DNA of 64,000 bases from Halopseudomonas xinjiangensis (GCA_011050525.1 DRFO01000014.1:1-64000); one strand, 5' to 3'. Shown: positions 17,439 through 26,891, numbered from the stretch's first letter. Translations and numbers: made by a program. Notes: generated from the letters alone by a model not told the origin.

Positions 17439-19515
17439 ATTGCCAGTGGTACTGAACGCCCAGGCCGACCAGCCATTGGCGGTCCGGCGCCGGCTCGTAA
17501 TAGCGCGCGCCCGCGCCGTTGATTATCAGCGAGCTGATGTATTCCTTGTCGCCGAGATTGTCGATCCGGACGAAGGGCTCCAGGGCGAAATTGCCGATCC
17601 CGTGGCGATAACCGGCGCGCCAGTTGAACACTGCATAGCCGGGGGCACTGGCGTTGTTTTCATCCGTGGCGTAGCGCTGGCTCAGGCTTTGCGCTTCCAG
17701 CGCGGTGGTGAATTGGGTTCCGACGGGTTGCCAGCTCAGCTCGGCAAACAGGCTGTGACGGGGCACGCCGGGTAGATCGTTGCCGGAAAAGTCGGCTCCA
17801 TCGCCCCGCGTATAGCTGTCGAAGGTGGCCTCGAGATAGGTATAAGCCAGGTAGGCGCCAATGCCATGATCAAAGCCCTGCTCAACTGACAGTTCCAGGC
17901 CGCGGCGGGTAGAGCGGCCAGCGTTCACAAAGGTGGAGCGCTCGGTGACTTGCTGATCCGGTCCGGTGACAATCTCATCCTCCACCCGGGTTTCGAACAC
18001 GGCCAGGTTGGCGATGGTGTTCTCGCGGCGCAGCTTTATACCGACTTCGCCGTTACGCGAGCGGCTGGATTCCAGTGCGAGATTGAGGCCGCTCCCTTCG
18101 GGCCGGTAGGCCAGCTCCTGGAAGGTTGGCGTTTCAAAGCCCTGTCCCAGCGCGGCATAGAGGCTGACCTCGGGGGTCCATTGCCAGCTCACGCCCAGTG
18201 CCGGGTTGGTTTGGCGATACCTTATGGTTCCGCTGTCGTCCTGGCCATCGGTGAAATAGTCATCATCCGAGTCGAACTCCAGCCGGCTATGGCGCACGCC
18301 GGCGGTCAGTGTCCAGCGCGGATCGAGCTGCCAGGTGCTGATAAGGTAAACGTCCTGACTATCCACAGCGTTGAACTCGTCGCGCTGTTGCGCGCCCTTG
18401 ACGCCAAAGTCGTTGACGAAGCCCAGTCGCTCTTCGCCCTGGTAGTCATAGGTAACACCCGCTGCCAGCTCTACCGGCAGACCGAACAGTTCGGTATTGC
18501 GCTGCCAGCCCAGCTCACCACCGCCGAAGCGTCGATCCAGCTCGATGACAGCGCCCCCAGAGAACTGCCCAGACCCTTCGAAGGCGAGATACTGTTGGAC
18601 GTAGCGTTCTCCACCGTAAATCATCACCGTGAGCTGATCATCGTTGCTCAGACGCCGTTCGTAGTTCAGGCCGGCCTGGTTGTGCCGCACGGTCTTGCGG
18701 GTGTCGAACCGACGGGCGTTGGGTAGGGCCTGTTCTCGGTCCTCGCGCAGCGCTGCGGCGGTCAGCCCAAGCGGATCCTGGGTCTCTGGCTGGTCCAGGC
18801 TGTTGACCAGTAACGTCAGGCTGGAGGCGTCGTCAATGTCCCAGCCCAGGCGCAGATTGGCCAGGTCGCGCCGGGTGTCGCTATGCTCGCGAAAACCATC
18901 GGTTTCCAGCCTGGACAGGTTGGCGCTGACGTTCAGGTCGCCGTGCTGCCCGCCATAGCGCAAGCGCGAGCGCCACAGCCCATCGCTACCTATCGCGGTA
19001 CGGTTGTCCAGCGTAGGGTAGAAGGGCGCCTCACCGGTAAATCCCTGGATGATGCCCCCCGAGGCGTTGCCATAAAGGGTGGTCAGCGGCCCGCGCAAGA
19101 CCTCTATGCGTTGCAGACTGTCCAGATCGAATAGCGCCGGCTGGCCCTGGCCGTCCGGCATCGTCAGCGGAATGCCATCCTGTACCAGACGCACGCCGCG
19201 CACGCCAAAGGCGGCTCGGGCGCCAAAACCGCGCGAGGAAATCTGCAGATCCTGGGCATAGTTCTGGCGGTTCAGCGCTACGATTCCCGGAACGCGCTGC
19301 AGGGATTCGGATACGTTGGCCCCCAGGTTTTGCGGACTCAGCTGCTCGCTGTCCAGAGTCGTTCTGGCCAAGGGAATTCTGGTGTCGTTTGTGCCGCTTT
19401 CGCTACCCAGCACGACCTGCGCCGGCAAGCTGAGCTGGTTGTCCTGTGCCAGGATCAATTGGGGTGCGGCAAAAGTAACCAGCCCGCAGAGGGTGTAGCC
19501 AGAGAATCTGTTCAT
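17437..19515 (-). CDS. TonB-dependent outer-membrane receptor, PqqU/YncD-like
   Basis: A 692-residue TonB-dependent receptor with a signal peptide (cleavage likely after LILA), a plug domain and a 22-strand barrel ending in the aromatic-terminated GLGVQYHWQ. The plug segment NRQNYAQDLQISSRGFGAR followed by GVRGVRL and DGIPLTMPDGQGQ closely resembles E. coli YncD, now known as PqqU, the receptor for the quinone cofactor PQQ. The barrel segments FETPTFQELAYR and NAGRSTRRGLELS also match that group as I remember it. This suggests uptake of PQQ or a similar small ligand rather than a siderophore. No PQQ-dependent dehydrogenase gene is seen nearby. The ligand assignment is inference. Confidence 0.82.
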   Translation of the reverse strand: MNRFSGYTLCGLVTFAAPQLILAQDNQLSLPAQVVLGSESGTNDTRIPLARTTLDSEQLSPQNLGANVSESLQRVPGIVALNRQNYAQDLQISSRGFGARAAFGVRGVRLVQDGIPLTMPDGQGQPALFDLDSLQRIEVLRGPLTTLYGNASGGIIQGFTGEAPFYPTLDNRTAIGSDGLWRSRLRYGGQHGDLNVSANLSRLETDGFREHSDTRRDLANLRLGWDIDDASSLTLLVNSLDQPETQDPLGLTAAALREDREQALPNARRFDTRKTVRHNQAGLNYERRLSNDDQLTVMIYGGERYVQQYLAFEGSGQFSGGAVIELDRRFGGGELGWQRNTELFGLPVELAAGVTYDYQGEERLGFVNDFGVKGAQQRDEFNAVDSQDVYLISTWQLDPRWTLTAGVRHSRLEFDSDDDYFTDGQDDSGTIRYRQTNPALGVSWQWTPEVSLYAALGQGFETPTFQELAYRPEGSGLNLALESSRSRNGEVGIKLRRENTIANLAVFETRVEDEIVTGPDQQVTERSTFVNAGRSTRRGLELSVEQGFDHGIGAYLAYTYLEATFDSYTRGDGADFSGNDLPGVPRHSLFAELSWQPVGTQFTTALEAQSLSQRYATDENNASAPGYAVFNWRAGYRHGIGNFALEPFVRIDNLGDKEYISSLIINGAGARYYEPAPDRQWLVGLGVQYHWQ

Positions 19516-19587
19516 TGTGGGTGGCAGTCTCAGTCAGTGAGCGGGGCATGCCGTGCCGGTTCATAGATTCGGCATGGCCGTCGCGCT

Positions 19588-20835
19588 TCATTTTTTCGGT
19601 TTTTTTGTTTTTTTGCTGTTTTGTACGTTCTTGATCCCTTTCAGCTCACCGTTGAAGCTTTCGTGGGCATAGGCCCGCTCCAGTGGTGGAAGGGGTGTAT
19701 CACTGGCCGATATCGCGTCCGGCGAGAGCTGCCGCTGGAAGTTTTCCAGGGGCGCGTCGTGGCATTTGTCGTCTTCGAAGACCGGCGGGCTGTAGGCATA
19801 GGCGGTCAGGAGTCGGGTGATTGCCTCCAGGCTGTCGCGGTGCGTACGCTCATATCCATGCGTGGCGTCGGTACCGAAGGCAACCAGGGCAGTGCGCGTA
19901 TCGTTGCCTGAGCGGATCGCCGCCTCAGCATCGCTATGATAATAGCGAAACAGATCCCGACGTACCGGGATCTCGTCGCGATGACAGAGGCTGAGCAGAT
20001 GACGCGTCAGGTGGTAATCATAGGGCCCACCGGAGTCCTGCATGCACAGCGTAACGGCGTGCTCGCTGGTGCTTTGGCCGGGAGCCGAGGGAGCAATATC
20101 GACCCCGACAAACTCGCTCACATCCCAGGGCAGCGCGCCGGCCGAGCCAGTGCCAGTCTCTTCGGTGATGGTGAAAATGGGGTGAAGGTCAATCGGCAGT
20201 TCATCGCCGCTTTCCATAATATGCTTGATGGCGGCGAGCAGTGCGGCGGCCCCGGCCTTGTTGTCCAGATGACGGGAACTGATATAGCCGTTTTCGGTGA
20301 ATTCCGGGAGCGGATCGAAGGCCACAAAATCGCCAGCATGGATACCCAGCGCTACGGTCTCTGCGTAGCTGGTGGTAACGGCATCAATCCGCAATTCTAC
20401 CGTGTCCCAGTTCACCGGCAGGTTATCCACCCCTTCGTTGTAGGCGTGCCCGGAGGCCATCAGCGGTAACACGCTGCCGCGCAGGCAGCCATGATCTCCA
20501 AAAATGCTCACGCGGCTGCCCTCGGCGAAGCGGCTGGACCAGTGCCCGATAGGAGCCAGTTCGAGCCTCCCGTTGGGTTTGATGCCTCGGACCATTGCGC
20601 CAATGGTATCCAGGTGCGCAGCGATCGCGCGGTCAGGGCTGCTTTGCTTGCCCTTGATGGTGGCGCGAATGGTGCCGCGCCGGGTCAGTTCGTGCGAGAC
20701 GCCCATTGCATCCAGATGCTCCGAGACATACCGGACTATGCCGTCGGTGAAACCGGTCGGGCAGGGAATCGCCAGCATTTCCAGCAGGGTGCCTTCGAGA
20801 AAGGCCATGTCGGGGCCTTGGTGACTATAGTGCAT
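19588..20835 (-). CDS. NAGGN-locus M42-family peptidase
   Basis: This M42/M20-type metallopeptidase homologue of 415 residues is the third gene of the NAGGN osmolyte operon in pseudomonads. Metal-binding residues can be seen in IAAHLDTIGAMV (His, Asp), LDNKAGAAALL (Asp), TEETGTGSAG (Glu pair), VGVDIAPSAPG (Asp) and GTDATHGYERTHRDS (His). The C-terminus ends in a lysine-rich tail with KKTKKPKK. The ATG at 20835 has a GGAGG site and lies 23 bp after the ngg stop. It may process or recycle the dipeptide; its exact role has not been shown as far as I know. Confidence 0.87.
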   Translation of the reverse strand: MHYSHQGPDMAFLEGTLLEMLAIPCPTGFTDGIVRYVSEHLDAMGVSHELTRRGTIRATIKGKQSSPDRAIAAHLDTIGAMVRGIKPNGRLELAPIGHWSSRFAEGSRVSIFGDHGCLRGSVLPLMASGHAYNEGVDNLPVNWDTVELRIDAVTTSYAETVALGIHAGDFVAFDPLPEFTENGYISSRHLDNKAGAAALLAAIKHIMESGDELPIDLHPIFTITEETGTGSAGALPWDVSEFVGVDIAPSAPGQSTSEHAVTLCMQDSGGPYDYHLTRHLLSLCHRDEIPVRRDLFRYYHSDAEAAIRSGNDTRTALVAFGTDATHGYERTHRDSLEAITRLLTAYAYSPPVFEDDKCHDAPLENFQRQLSPDAISASDTPLPPLERAYAHESFNGELKGIKNVQNSKKTKKPKK

Positions 20836-20858
20836 TAATGACCTCCGTTTGCCCCCGC

Positions 20859-22610
20859 TCACGGATGGGTACGGCTGAGCGGGAAGAGCAGATCGATGAA
20901 GCGTTCTGCTGTGGGCTGTGGCTCATGGTTGGCCAGCCCAGGCCGTTCGTTGGCTTCAATGATGACATAGTCCGGCTGGTCTGCAGCGGGGACCATGAAG
21001 TCCAGGCCCACCACCGGGATTTCCAATGCCTCAGCGGCCCGTACAGCATCCTGTTTCAAACGCGGATGCAGGATCTCGGTAACATCCAGCAGAATGCCGC
21101 CGGTATGCAGATTGGCCGTGCGCCTTACGAACATTGCCTGGCCAGCTGGAAGCACATCATCCAGAGAATATCCCTGTGATTCAACCGTGCGTTGTGTTTC
21201 GGCATCCATGGGGATTTTGCTTTCGCCGCTGGTACTGGCCTGTCGACGGCGGCTCTGCTTTTCGATAAGCGCGCTTATGGTTTTTGCGCCATCGCCACAA
21301 ATCTCAGCCGGGCGGCGAATGGCAGCGGCCACCACCTCGTAGTTGATAACCAGTATCCGCAGGTCCTGGCCGGGGTGATAGCTTTCCAGCAAAACCTGAC
21401 TGTCAAAGTGGCGGGCCGCGGTAATGGCTTCCTCCAACTCCCTGGGGTCACGTATATCGACAGCCACGCCCTGGCCCTGCTCGCCGTCGTTTGGCTTGAC
21501 CACCACCGCCTGGTGTTCGGCGAGGAAGGCCGCATTGGCCTGCTCGTCGGCCGCAAGTTGAAATGTCGGGGTCGAGAGGCCGTGGCGTTGTAGCGCGCGA
21601 TGCGTCATCTTCTTGTTTTGGCACAGCGTCATGCTCACGGAGCTGGTCAGGTCGCTGAGTGACTCACGGCAACGGATGCGGCGTGCGCCCTGGGTGAGCT
21701 CGAAGATGGCGGCCTGGGCATCCTGTACCTTTACCTCGATACCGCGGCGGCGTGCTTCCCGGGTAATTATGCGGGCGTAGGCGTTCAGCTCCCGGTCGGT
21801 ATCCGGACCGATAAACAGCGACTGATTGATGCTGTTTTTGCGCTTGATGGCAAAGGTCCGCAGCTTGCGAAAGCCCAGCTTGCGGTACAGTGCCTTCGCC
21901 TGCTGGTTATCATGCAGCACCGACAGGTCAAGATAGCTGCACTCGCGGCTCATGAAGTATTCGACAAGATGGCGCACCAGCGCCTCGCCCACTCCGACTC
22001 TCAGTGTTTGTCCGGCGGCGGCCAGACACCAAAGACTCGAGCCTTTTTCCGGGTCGTGAAACGCCCTGGCGTGGTTCAGGCCCATTACGGTGCCGATTAT
22101 TTCGCCGCTGTCGTCATCTTCGGCCAGCCAGTAACTCGGCCCGCCTTCCTCGCGCGCGGTAATCCGCGTCGGGTCCACCTTGACCATATTTGCCGTTCCG
22201 TAAAGCACGTTTATGGCGTTCCAGTCTGCCTCATCCTGGGGCCGACGAATGACGAATCCGCGGGGTGCGCCCCGTGGCGGGCGGTAGTCGCTGAACCGCA
22301 ACCGCAGGGTGTCGGACGGATCCAGAAACAGGTGCTGGGGTGCAAAGGACAACACGACCTGGGGGTCGGCAACGTAAAGTGCAATATCGCGCTCGCCTGG
22401 CCGCTCATTGAGCAGCGCGTTGGCTAGCACCTCGTAATCGGAAAAGGTTTGCCCGATCAGCAGGCGTCCCCAGCCACATTCGATGGCGACGCTTGCGGGT
22501 GAATTGTCGTCCGTCGCGCCCTGCTGGGCGTGTCCGGCTCGCATGCTTTCATAGGTCGGCGCCTGGCCGCGCTGAAGCCGGTGCTGGTCTGGATGGTGAT
22601 GTTTGGTCAT
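20859..22610 (-). CDS. ngg: N-acetylglutaminylglutamine synthetase (GNAT plus ATP-grasp)
   Basis: A two-domain enzyme of 583 residues for the osmoprotectant dipeptide NAGGN. The N-terminal half is a GNAT acetyltransferase (about residues 120-280, with LRVGVGEALVRHLVEYF and SVLHDNQQAKALYRKLGF). The C-terminal half is an ATP-grasp ligase (VVVKPNDGEQGQGVAVDI and a final IIEANERPGLANHEP). The start at 22610 (MTKHHHPDQ) has AGAGGAA upstream; the open frame runs a further 74 codons into the asnO end. asnO lies 85 bp upstream and the peptidase gene 23 bp downstream on the same strand, the same arrangement as PA3459-PA3461. Confidence 0.9.
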   Translation of the reverse strand: MTKHHHPDQHRLQRGQAPTYESMRAGHAQQGATDDNSPASVAIECGWGRLLIGQTFSDYEVLANALLNERPGERDIALYVADPQVVLSFAPQHLFLDPSDTLRLRFSDYRPPRGAPRGFVIRRPQDEADWNAINVLYGTANMVKVDPTRITAREEGGPSYWLAEDDDSGEIIGTVMGLNHARAFHDPEKGSSLWCLAAAGQTLRVGVGEALVRHLVEYFMSRECSYLDLSVLHDNQQAKALYRKLGFRKLRTFAIKRKNSINQSLFIGPDTDRELNAYARIITREARRRGIEVKVQDAQAAIFELTQGARRIRCRESLSDLTSSVSMTLCQNKKMTHRALQRHGLSTPTFQLAADEQANAAFLAEHQAVVVKPNDGEQGQGVAVDIRDPRELEEAITAARHFDSQVLLESYHPGQDLRILVINYEVVAAAIRRPAEICGDGAKTISALIEKQSRRRQASTSGESKIPMDAETQRTVESQGYSLDDVLPAGQAMFVRRTANLHTGGILLDVTEILHPRLKQDAVRAAEALEIPVVGLDFMVPAADQPDYVIIEANERPGLANHEPQPTAERFIDLLFPLSRTHP

Positions 22611-22695
22611 TCGGAGGCGTTCCTCTTTTACAGAGCGCGATAAAACATCCGGCGGTCCAAACCAGACCGCCACGGGTGCCGAAAGTGCAAAATAA

Positions 22696-24468
22696 TCAGA
22701 GCCCGTGCGCATCCATCCACAGGCCCAGCACAGCCAGTTGCCAGAGCTTGGAGCCGCGCAGTGGGGTGATATGAGCCTTGGGTTCGGTGAGCAGTGTGTC
22801 GACGTATTCCATATTGAACAGGCCCCGATCACGGGCCCTCTGGCTGGTCAGCGCTTCGCTGACCCAGTCCAGGGTACTGCCTTCCAGATACTTGAGGCCC
22901 GGCACCGGAAAGTAGCCCTTGGGCCGGTCGATCACCGCCGCAGGGATGACCTTGCGCGACGCTTCCTTGAGCACGTATTTTCCCTCGTCGGGGAGCTTGA
23001 ACCTGCCGGGTACCCGCGCGGCCAGCTCGACCACTTCGTGGTCAAGAAAAGGCACGCGTGCTTCCAGTCCCCAGGCCATGGTCATGTTGTCGACTCGCTT
23101 CACCGGGTCGTCCACCAGCATGACCGTGGTATCCAGGCGCATGGCCTTGTCCAGTCCGCTGCTGGCGCCAGGCATTGCAAAATGGTCGCGCACGAACTCG
23201 CCGGCATAATCATGCTTCGCCCAGGAAGGCATCACCGTCTGGCGATATTCGTCATAATCACGATCCATAAAGGCCTTTTTGTAGGCGTCCAGCGGATCGG
23301 ACGCCTCGTTCACCTTCGGATACCAGTGATACCCAGCAAAAATCTCATCGGCGCCCTGGCCGCTCTGCACCACCTTGCAGTGCTTGGAGACCTCCCTCGA
23401 AAGCAGGAAAAAGGCAATACAGTCGTGGCTGACCATCGGCTCGTTCATCGCCTTGAAGGCATTCGGCAGTTCGCTGAGGATCTCCTGTTCAGGGATCATC
23501 AGTTGGTCGTGGTCGGTGGCGAAATGCTTGGCGATCAGATCCGAATACTGAAACTCGTTGCCAGCTTCGCCATGCACATCGGCAAAACCGATGGAGAAGG
23601 TCTTCAGCTTCTCTGCCCCGGCTTCGCGTAGCAGGCCGACCAGCAGACTGGAGTCGACACCGCCCGAAAGCAACACACCCACGTCGACCGCTGCGAGGTT
23701 ACGGCGCTTGACCGAGGCGCGCAGGCTGTCCAGCACACGGTCTTGCCAGTCATCAAAGTTCAGGTCCTGTTCGTCAGCACGGGCACCGTATTCCAGGTTC
23801 CACCAGCAGACCTGCTGCTGAGAGCCGTCGGCTTCGATCCGCAACCAGGTGGCAGGCGGCAGCTTCTCGACGCCGGCGAGCATGGTGCGAGGGGCTGGCA
23901 CCACGGCGTGGAACGACAGGTAATGGTTGAGCGCGACCGGATCGATTGAGGTATCCACTCCGCCGCCTTGCAATAGCGCGGGCAGGCTGGAGGCGAAACG
24001 CAAACGCTGGCCGGTGCGGTTCAGGTAAAGCGGCTTGATGCCCAGGCGATCACGAGCCAGGAATAGTCGACGGCCGTCACGTTCCCATATGGCAAAGGCG
24101 AACATGCCATTCATGCGGGGCAGAAGTTCCTCGCCCCAGGCGTGGTAGCCCTTGAGAACGATCTCTGTATCGCCCCCAGAAAAGAATCGATAGCCGAGCG
24201 CTTCCAGCTCGGTGCGCAATTGCGGGTAATTGTAGATGGCGCCGTTGAAAACCAGGGAAAGCCCCAGTTCGGCGTCTACCATGGGCTGACCGGAGGCCTC
24301 GTGCAGGTCCATGATCTTCAGTCGGCGATGGCCGAACCCTACCGGGCCCTGGGACCAGAGACCAACGCTGTCAGGCCCCCGATTGATCATATGTTGGGTG
24401 ATGCGTTCTACGGCGCCCATTTCGGCAGATGATCCGTCGAATCGGAATTCTCCAGCAATTCCACACAT
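22696..24468 (-). CDS. asnO: NAGGN amidotransferase, asparagine-synthase family
   Basis: A class II glutamine amidotransferase of 590 residues that amidates the dipeptide to give NAGGN. Mature Cys2 is the nucleophile (MCGIAGEFRFDG), and the synthetase domain has the pyrophosphate loop LLSGGVDSSLLVGLL. It belongs to the AsnB type but sits at the head of the NAGGN operon, which decides the function. The start at 24468 is required to put the Cys at position 2; the frame extends 20 codons upstream. The AT-rich region before it is shared with the divergent marR gene and likely carries an osmotically controlled promoter. Confidence 0.92.
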   Translation of the reverse strand: MCGIAGEFRFDGSSAEMGAVERITQHMINRGPDSVGLWSQGPVGFGHRRLKIMDLHEASGQPMVDAELGLSLVFNGAIYNYPQLRTELEALGYRFFSGGDTEIVLKGYHAWGEELLPRMNGMFAFAIWERDGRRLFLARDRLGIKPLYLNRTGQRLRFASSLPALLQGGGVDTSIDPVALNHYLSFHAVVPAPRTMLAGVEKLPPATWLRIEADGSQQQVCWWNLEYGARADEQDLNFDDWQDRVLDSLRASVKRRNLAAVDVGVLLSGGVDSSLLVGLLREAGAEKLKTFSIGFADVHGEAGNEFQYSDLIAKHFATDHDQLMIPEQEILSELPNAFKAMNEPMVSHDCIAFFLLSREVSKHCKVVQSGQGADEIFAGYHWYPKVNEASDPLDAYKKAFMDRDYDEYRQTVMPSWAKHDYAGEFVRDHFAMPGASSGLDKAMRLDTTVMLVDDPVKRVDNMTMAWGLEARVPFLDHEVVELAARVPGRFKLPDEGKYVLKEASRKVIPAAVIDRPKGYFPVPGLKYLEGSTLDWVSEALTSQRARDRGLFNMEYVDTLLTEPKAHITPLRGSKLWQLAVLGLWMDAHGL

Positions 24469-24740
24469 AGTGTCGTCCGTCCTGTAGGAAAGGTGACGTT
24501 TCCGGCCAGGGTGCATGACCGATTTCAAAAAAGATGAACAATTAAATCAGCCAACTATTTTGATGTCAAAGTAAGTTAGGTGTAATGTTAAGGCCTTGAG
24601 CTGGCTTTCAGGCCGCATTACAAGCCTTACAAGCTGGTTATTTTACGCTGATGCCGTCAAATCTAGTTACTACTGTAATATTTAGACTTTGTGGCAAAAT
24701 GCTGTTCCTCAAATGCGTGTGCCGCTGGGAGCCAAACGCT
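24469..24740. promoter_or_regulatory. Divergent control region between asnO and the MarR gene
   Basis: This 272-bp AT-rich region carries promoters in both directions. The most AT-rich part is 24530-24600, on the asnO side. I find no clear palindrome long enough for a MarR operator and no convincing AlgU-type promoter by eye. An in-frame extension of the marR gene reaches 24651 but looks like leader sequence. Confidence 0.4.
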
Positions 24741-25208
24741 ATGTACATGATGCACGATCTATATCTCTCACTCAGGCGCCTGCAGCGTGCCAGTGAAATT
24801 CACGCCAAACGGCTTGGTCGGCATAGTGGCCTGACGCCTATTCAACTGCTGATTCTGCACAGCATCAAAGCCATGGGTGAAGGCACGCTGGGCGACCTGG
24901 CCAAGCAGGTCAGCGTCTCGCAGGCGACCCTCAGTACTATCATTGACCGCCTGGAGAACCGAGAGTTGCTTCAGCGAATTCGCAGCAAGAGCGACAAGCG
25001 AAAGGTGCACCTGGCGTTGAGCGAGAAGGGACAGGCCGCCATACAGGCTGAGCCGGCATTGCTGCCTACCCAATTTCTTGACCGCTTTGGCAGGTTGGCC
25101 GACTGGGAGCAACTGATGCTGCTGGCTAGTCTGCAACGTGTGGCCGGCCTGCTTGAAGCAGATCAGCACGGGCCAACTGAATTATTCGAAAATGAAACGG
25201 CAGCCTGA
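24741..25208 (+). CDS. MarR-family transcriptional regulator of the NAGGN locus
   Basis: This winged-helix regulator of 155 residues has the MarR pattern: LTPIQLLILHSI (helix 1-2), GTLGDLAKQVSVSQATLSTIIDRLENRELLQRIRS (helix-turn-helix) and the wing with SKSDKRKVHLALSEKG. It is divergent from asnO, which matches the position of PA3458 in P. aeruginosa, so it is a probable regulator of NAGGN synthesis. I prefer the ATG at 24741 with GGGA upstream; longer starts at 24651 and 24699 give leader-like peptides. A C-terminal acidic tail follows the dimerisation helix. Confidence 0.87.
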   Translation: MYMMHDLYLSLRRLQRASEIHAKRLGRHSGLTPIQLLILHSIKAMGEGTLGDLAKQVSVSQATLSTIIDRLENRELLQRIRSKSDKRKVHLALSEKGQAAIQAEPALLPTQFLDRFGRLADWEQLMLLASLQRVAGLLEADQHGPTELFENETAA

Positions 25209-25298
25209 TCACTCAGGCTAGCCGCGGGCTACTGCGATAAACCGTTTGCAGCTTTCTTTTTGGTGGGGGTCTTGCCTGCATGCGCTGCGGGCTTTAGC

Positions 25299-25318
25299 AT
25301 GTTTGAAATATCAAACAT
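25299..25318. promoter_or_regulatory. Perfect palindrome upstream of gabD, probable operator
   Basis: ATGTTTGA (25299-25306) and TCAAACAT (25311-25318) are perfect inverted repeats around AATA. The site ends 62 bp before the gabD ATG. It is the only clear dyad in the 172-bp gap between the marR and gabD genes. The regulator is not known. Candidates by family knowledge include a GABA-responsive or polyamine-responsive repressor. Confidence 0.5.
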
Positions 25319-25380
25319 CTATGTTGCAAATGCGTTACGCCTCGGCGTGACTGGGTTTGCCGACAACAAGAGGATTCCCC

Positions 25381-26841
25381 ATGGAACTTCGTGCTTCCGA
25401 TCTGTTTCGTCAACAAGCCTATATTGATGGTCACTGGTGCGAGGCTGATCAGGGCGCGCGCACGGACATCCGCAACCCGGCCAGCGGGGAGCGAATCGGC
25501 AGTGTGCCGAACATGGGCAGCGGCGAAACCCGCCGCGCCATTGTCGCAGCCCAGGCCGCGCAACCAGCGTGGCGCAAGCGTACGGCGAAGGAACGGGCTG
25601 CGGTGCTGCGCAAGTGGTTCGAGTTGATGATGCAACATCAGGAAGATCTGGCGCGAATCATGACCGCCGAGCAGGGGAAACCCCTGGGCGAAGCGCGGGG
25701 CGAAGTTGCCTATGCGGCTTCCTTCCTCGAATGGTTCGCCGAAGAAGCCAAGCGCGTTTACGGCGATGTGATTCCTGGGCATCAGCCCGACAAGCGCATC
25801 CTGGTGCAAAAGGAGCCGGTTGGCGTCACCGCGGCGATTACCCCCTGGAACTTCCCGGCCGCAATGATTACCCGCAAAGTCGGGCCGGCGCTGGCTGCCG
25901 GTTGCGCGATGGTATTGAAGCCCGCCCCGCAAACGCCTTTTTCCGCTTTGGCACTGGCCGCCCTGGCTGAGCAGGCCGGCCTTCCGGCAGGGCTGTTCAG
26001 CGTGATCACCGCTGACGTGGACCGCTCGCGGGAAGTCGGCGGTGAGCTTTGTGCCAACCCCATCGTACGCAAGCTCTCCTTTACCGGATCGACGGGCGTC
26101 GGTATCAAGCTGATGGAGCAGTGCGCACCGAGCCTGAAAAAGTTGTCACTGGAGCTGGGTGGGAATGCGCCCTTTATCGTATTTGACGATGCAGATCTGG
26201 ACGCGGCGGTGGAAGGAGCGATGATTTCCAAATATCGCAACGCCGGTCAGACCTGTGTCTGTGCCAACCGAATCTATGTTCAGGACAGCGTCTACGACGC
26301 CTTCGCGACCAAGCTGACCGAGGCGGTGAAAAAGCTCAAGGTCGGCGACGGGACGGGTATCGATATCACCACCGGACCGCTGATCAATGCCGAAGCGGTC
26401 GCCAAGGTGCAACGCCATCTGGCAGATGCCACGGAAAAGGGCGCGCAGATTCTGATCGGCGGCAAGCCGCACGATCTCGGCGGCTTTTTCTTCCAGCCGA
26501 CTATCCTCAGTGGAGTCGATAGCAGCATGCTGGTTGCCCGTGAGGAAACCTTCGGTCCGCTGGCGCCCTTGTTCCGGTTCTCCGACGAGGAGGATGTGGT
26601 GCGTCAGGCCAACGATACCGAGTTCGGGCTTGCAGCGTACTTTTACGCCCGCGATCTGAGCCGCGTGTTTCGTGTCGCCGAGGCGCTGGAGTACGGCATG
26701 GTGGGCATCAACACGGGTCTGATTTCCACCGAGCTTGCGCCCTTCGGCGGTATGAAGGCCTCTGGGCTGGGCCGCGAAGGATCCAAATACGGAATCGACG
26801 AGTACGTCGAGATCAAATATCTGTGTCTGGGTGGGATCTGA
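25381..26841 (+). CDS. gabD: NADP-dependent succinate-semialdehyde dehydrogenase
   Basis: GabD, 486 residues, oxidises succinate semialdehyde from GABA to succinate. The aldehyde dehydrogenase motifs are visible: TPWNFPAAMITRKVGPALAAG, FTGSTGVGIKLM, the catalytic Glu in LELGGNAPFIVFDDAD and Cys in NAGQTCVCANRIYVQ. The C-terminal GMKASGLGREGSKYGIDEY segment is diagnostic of GabD. The ATG at 25381 with GAGG upstream is the family start. gabT follows by 50 bp, giving the gabDT operon. A palindrome lies upstream. No gab regulator or permease gene is adjacent. Confidence 0.95.
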   Translation: MELRASDLFRQQAYIDGHWCEADQGARTDIRNPASGERIGSVPNMGSGETRRAIVAAQAAQPAWRKRTAKERAAVLRKWFELMMQHQEDLARIMTAEQGKPLGEARGEVAYAASFLEWFAEEAKRVYGDVIPGHQPDKRILVQKEPVGVTAAITPWNFPAAMITRKVGPALAAGCAMVLKPAPQTPFSALALAALAEQAGLPAGLFSVITADVDRSREVGGELCANPIVRKLSFTGSTGVGIKLMEQCAPSLKKLSLELGGNAPFIVFDDADLDAAVEGAMISKYRNAGQTCVCANRIYVQDSVYDAFATKLTEAVKKLKVGDGTGIDITTGPLINAEAVAKVQRHLADATEKGAQILIGGKPHDLGGFFFQPTILSGVDSSMLVAREETFGPLAPLFRFSDEEDVVRQANDTEFGLAAYFYARDLSRVFRVAEALEYGMVGINTGLISTELAPFGGMKASGLGREGSKYGIDEYVEIKYLCLGGI

Positions 26842-26891
26842 CATCCGGTGAATCCGGGCAGATTTCTTCCCACTAACCGAGGCATCTAGCC

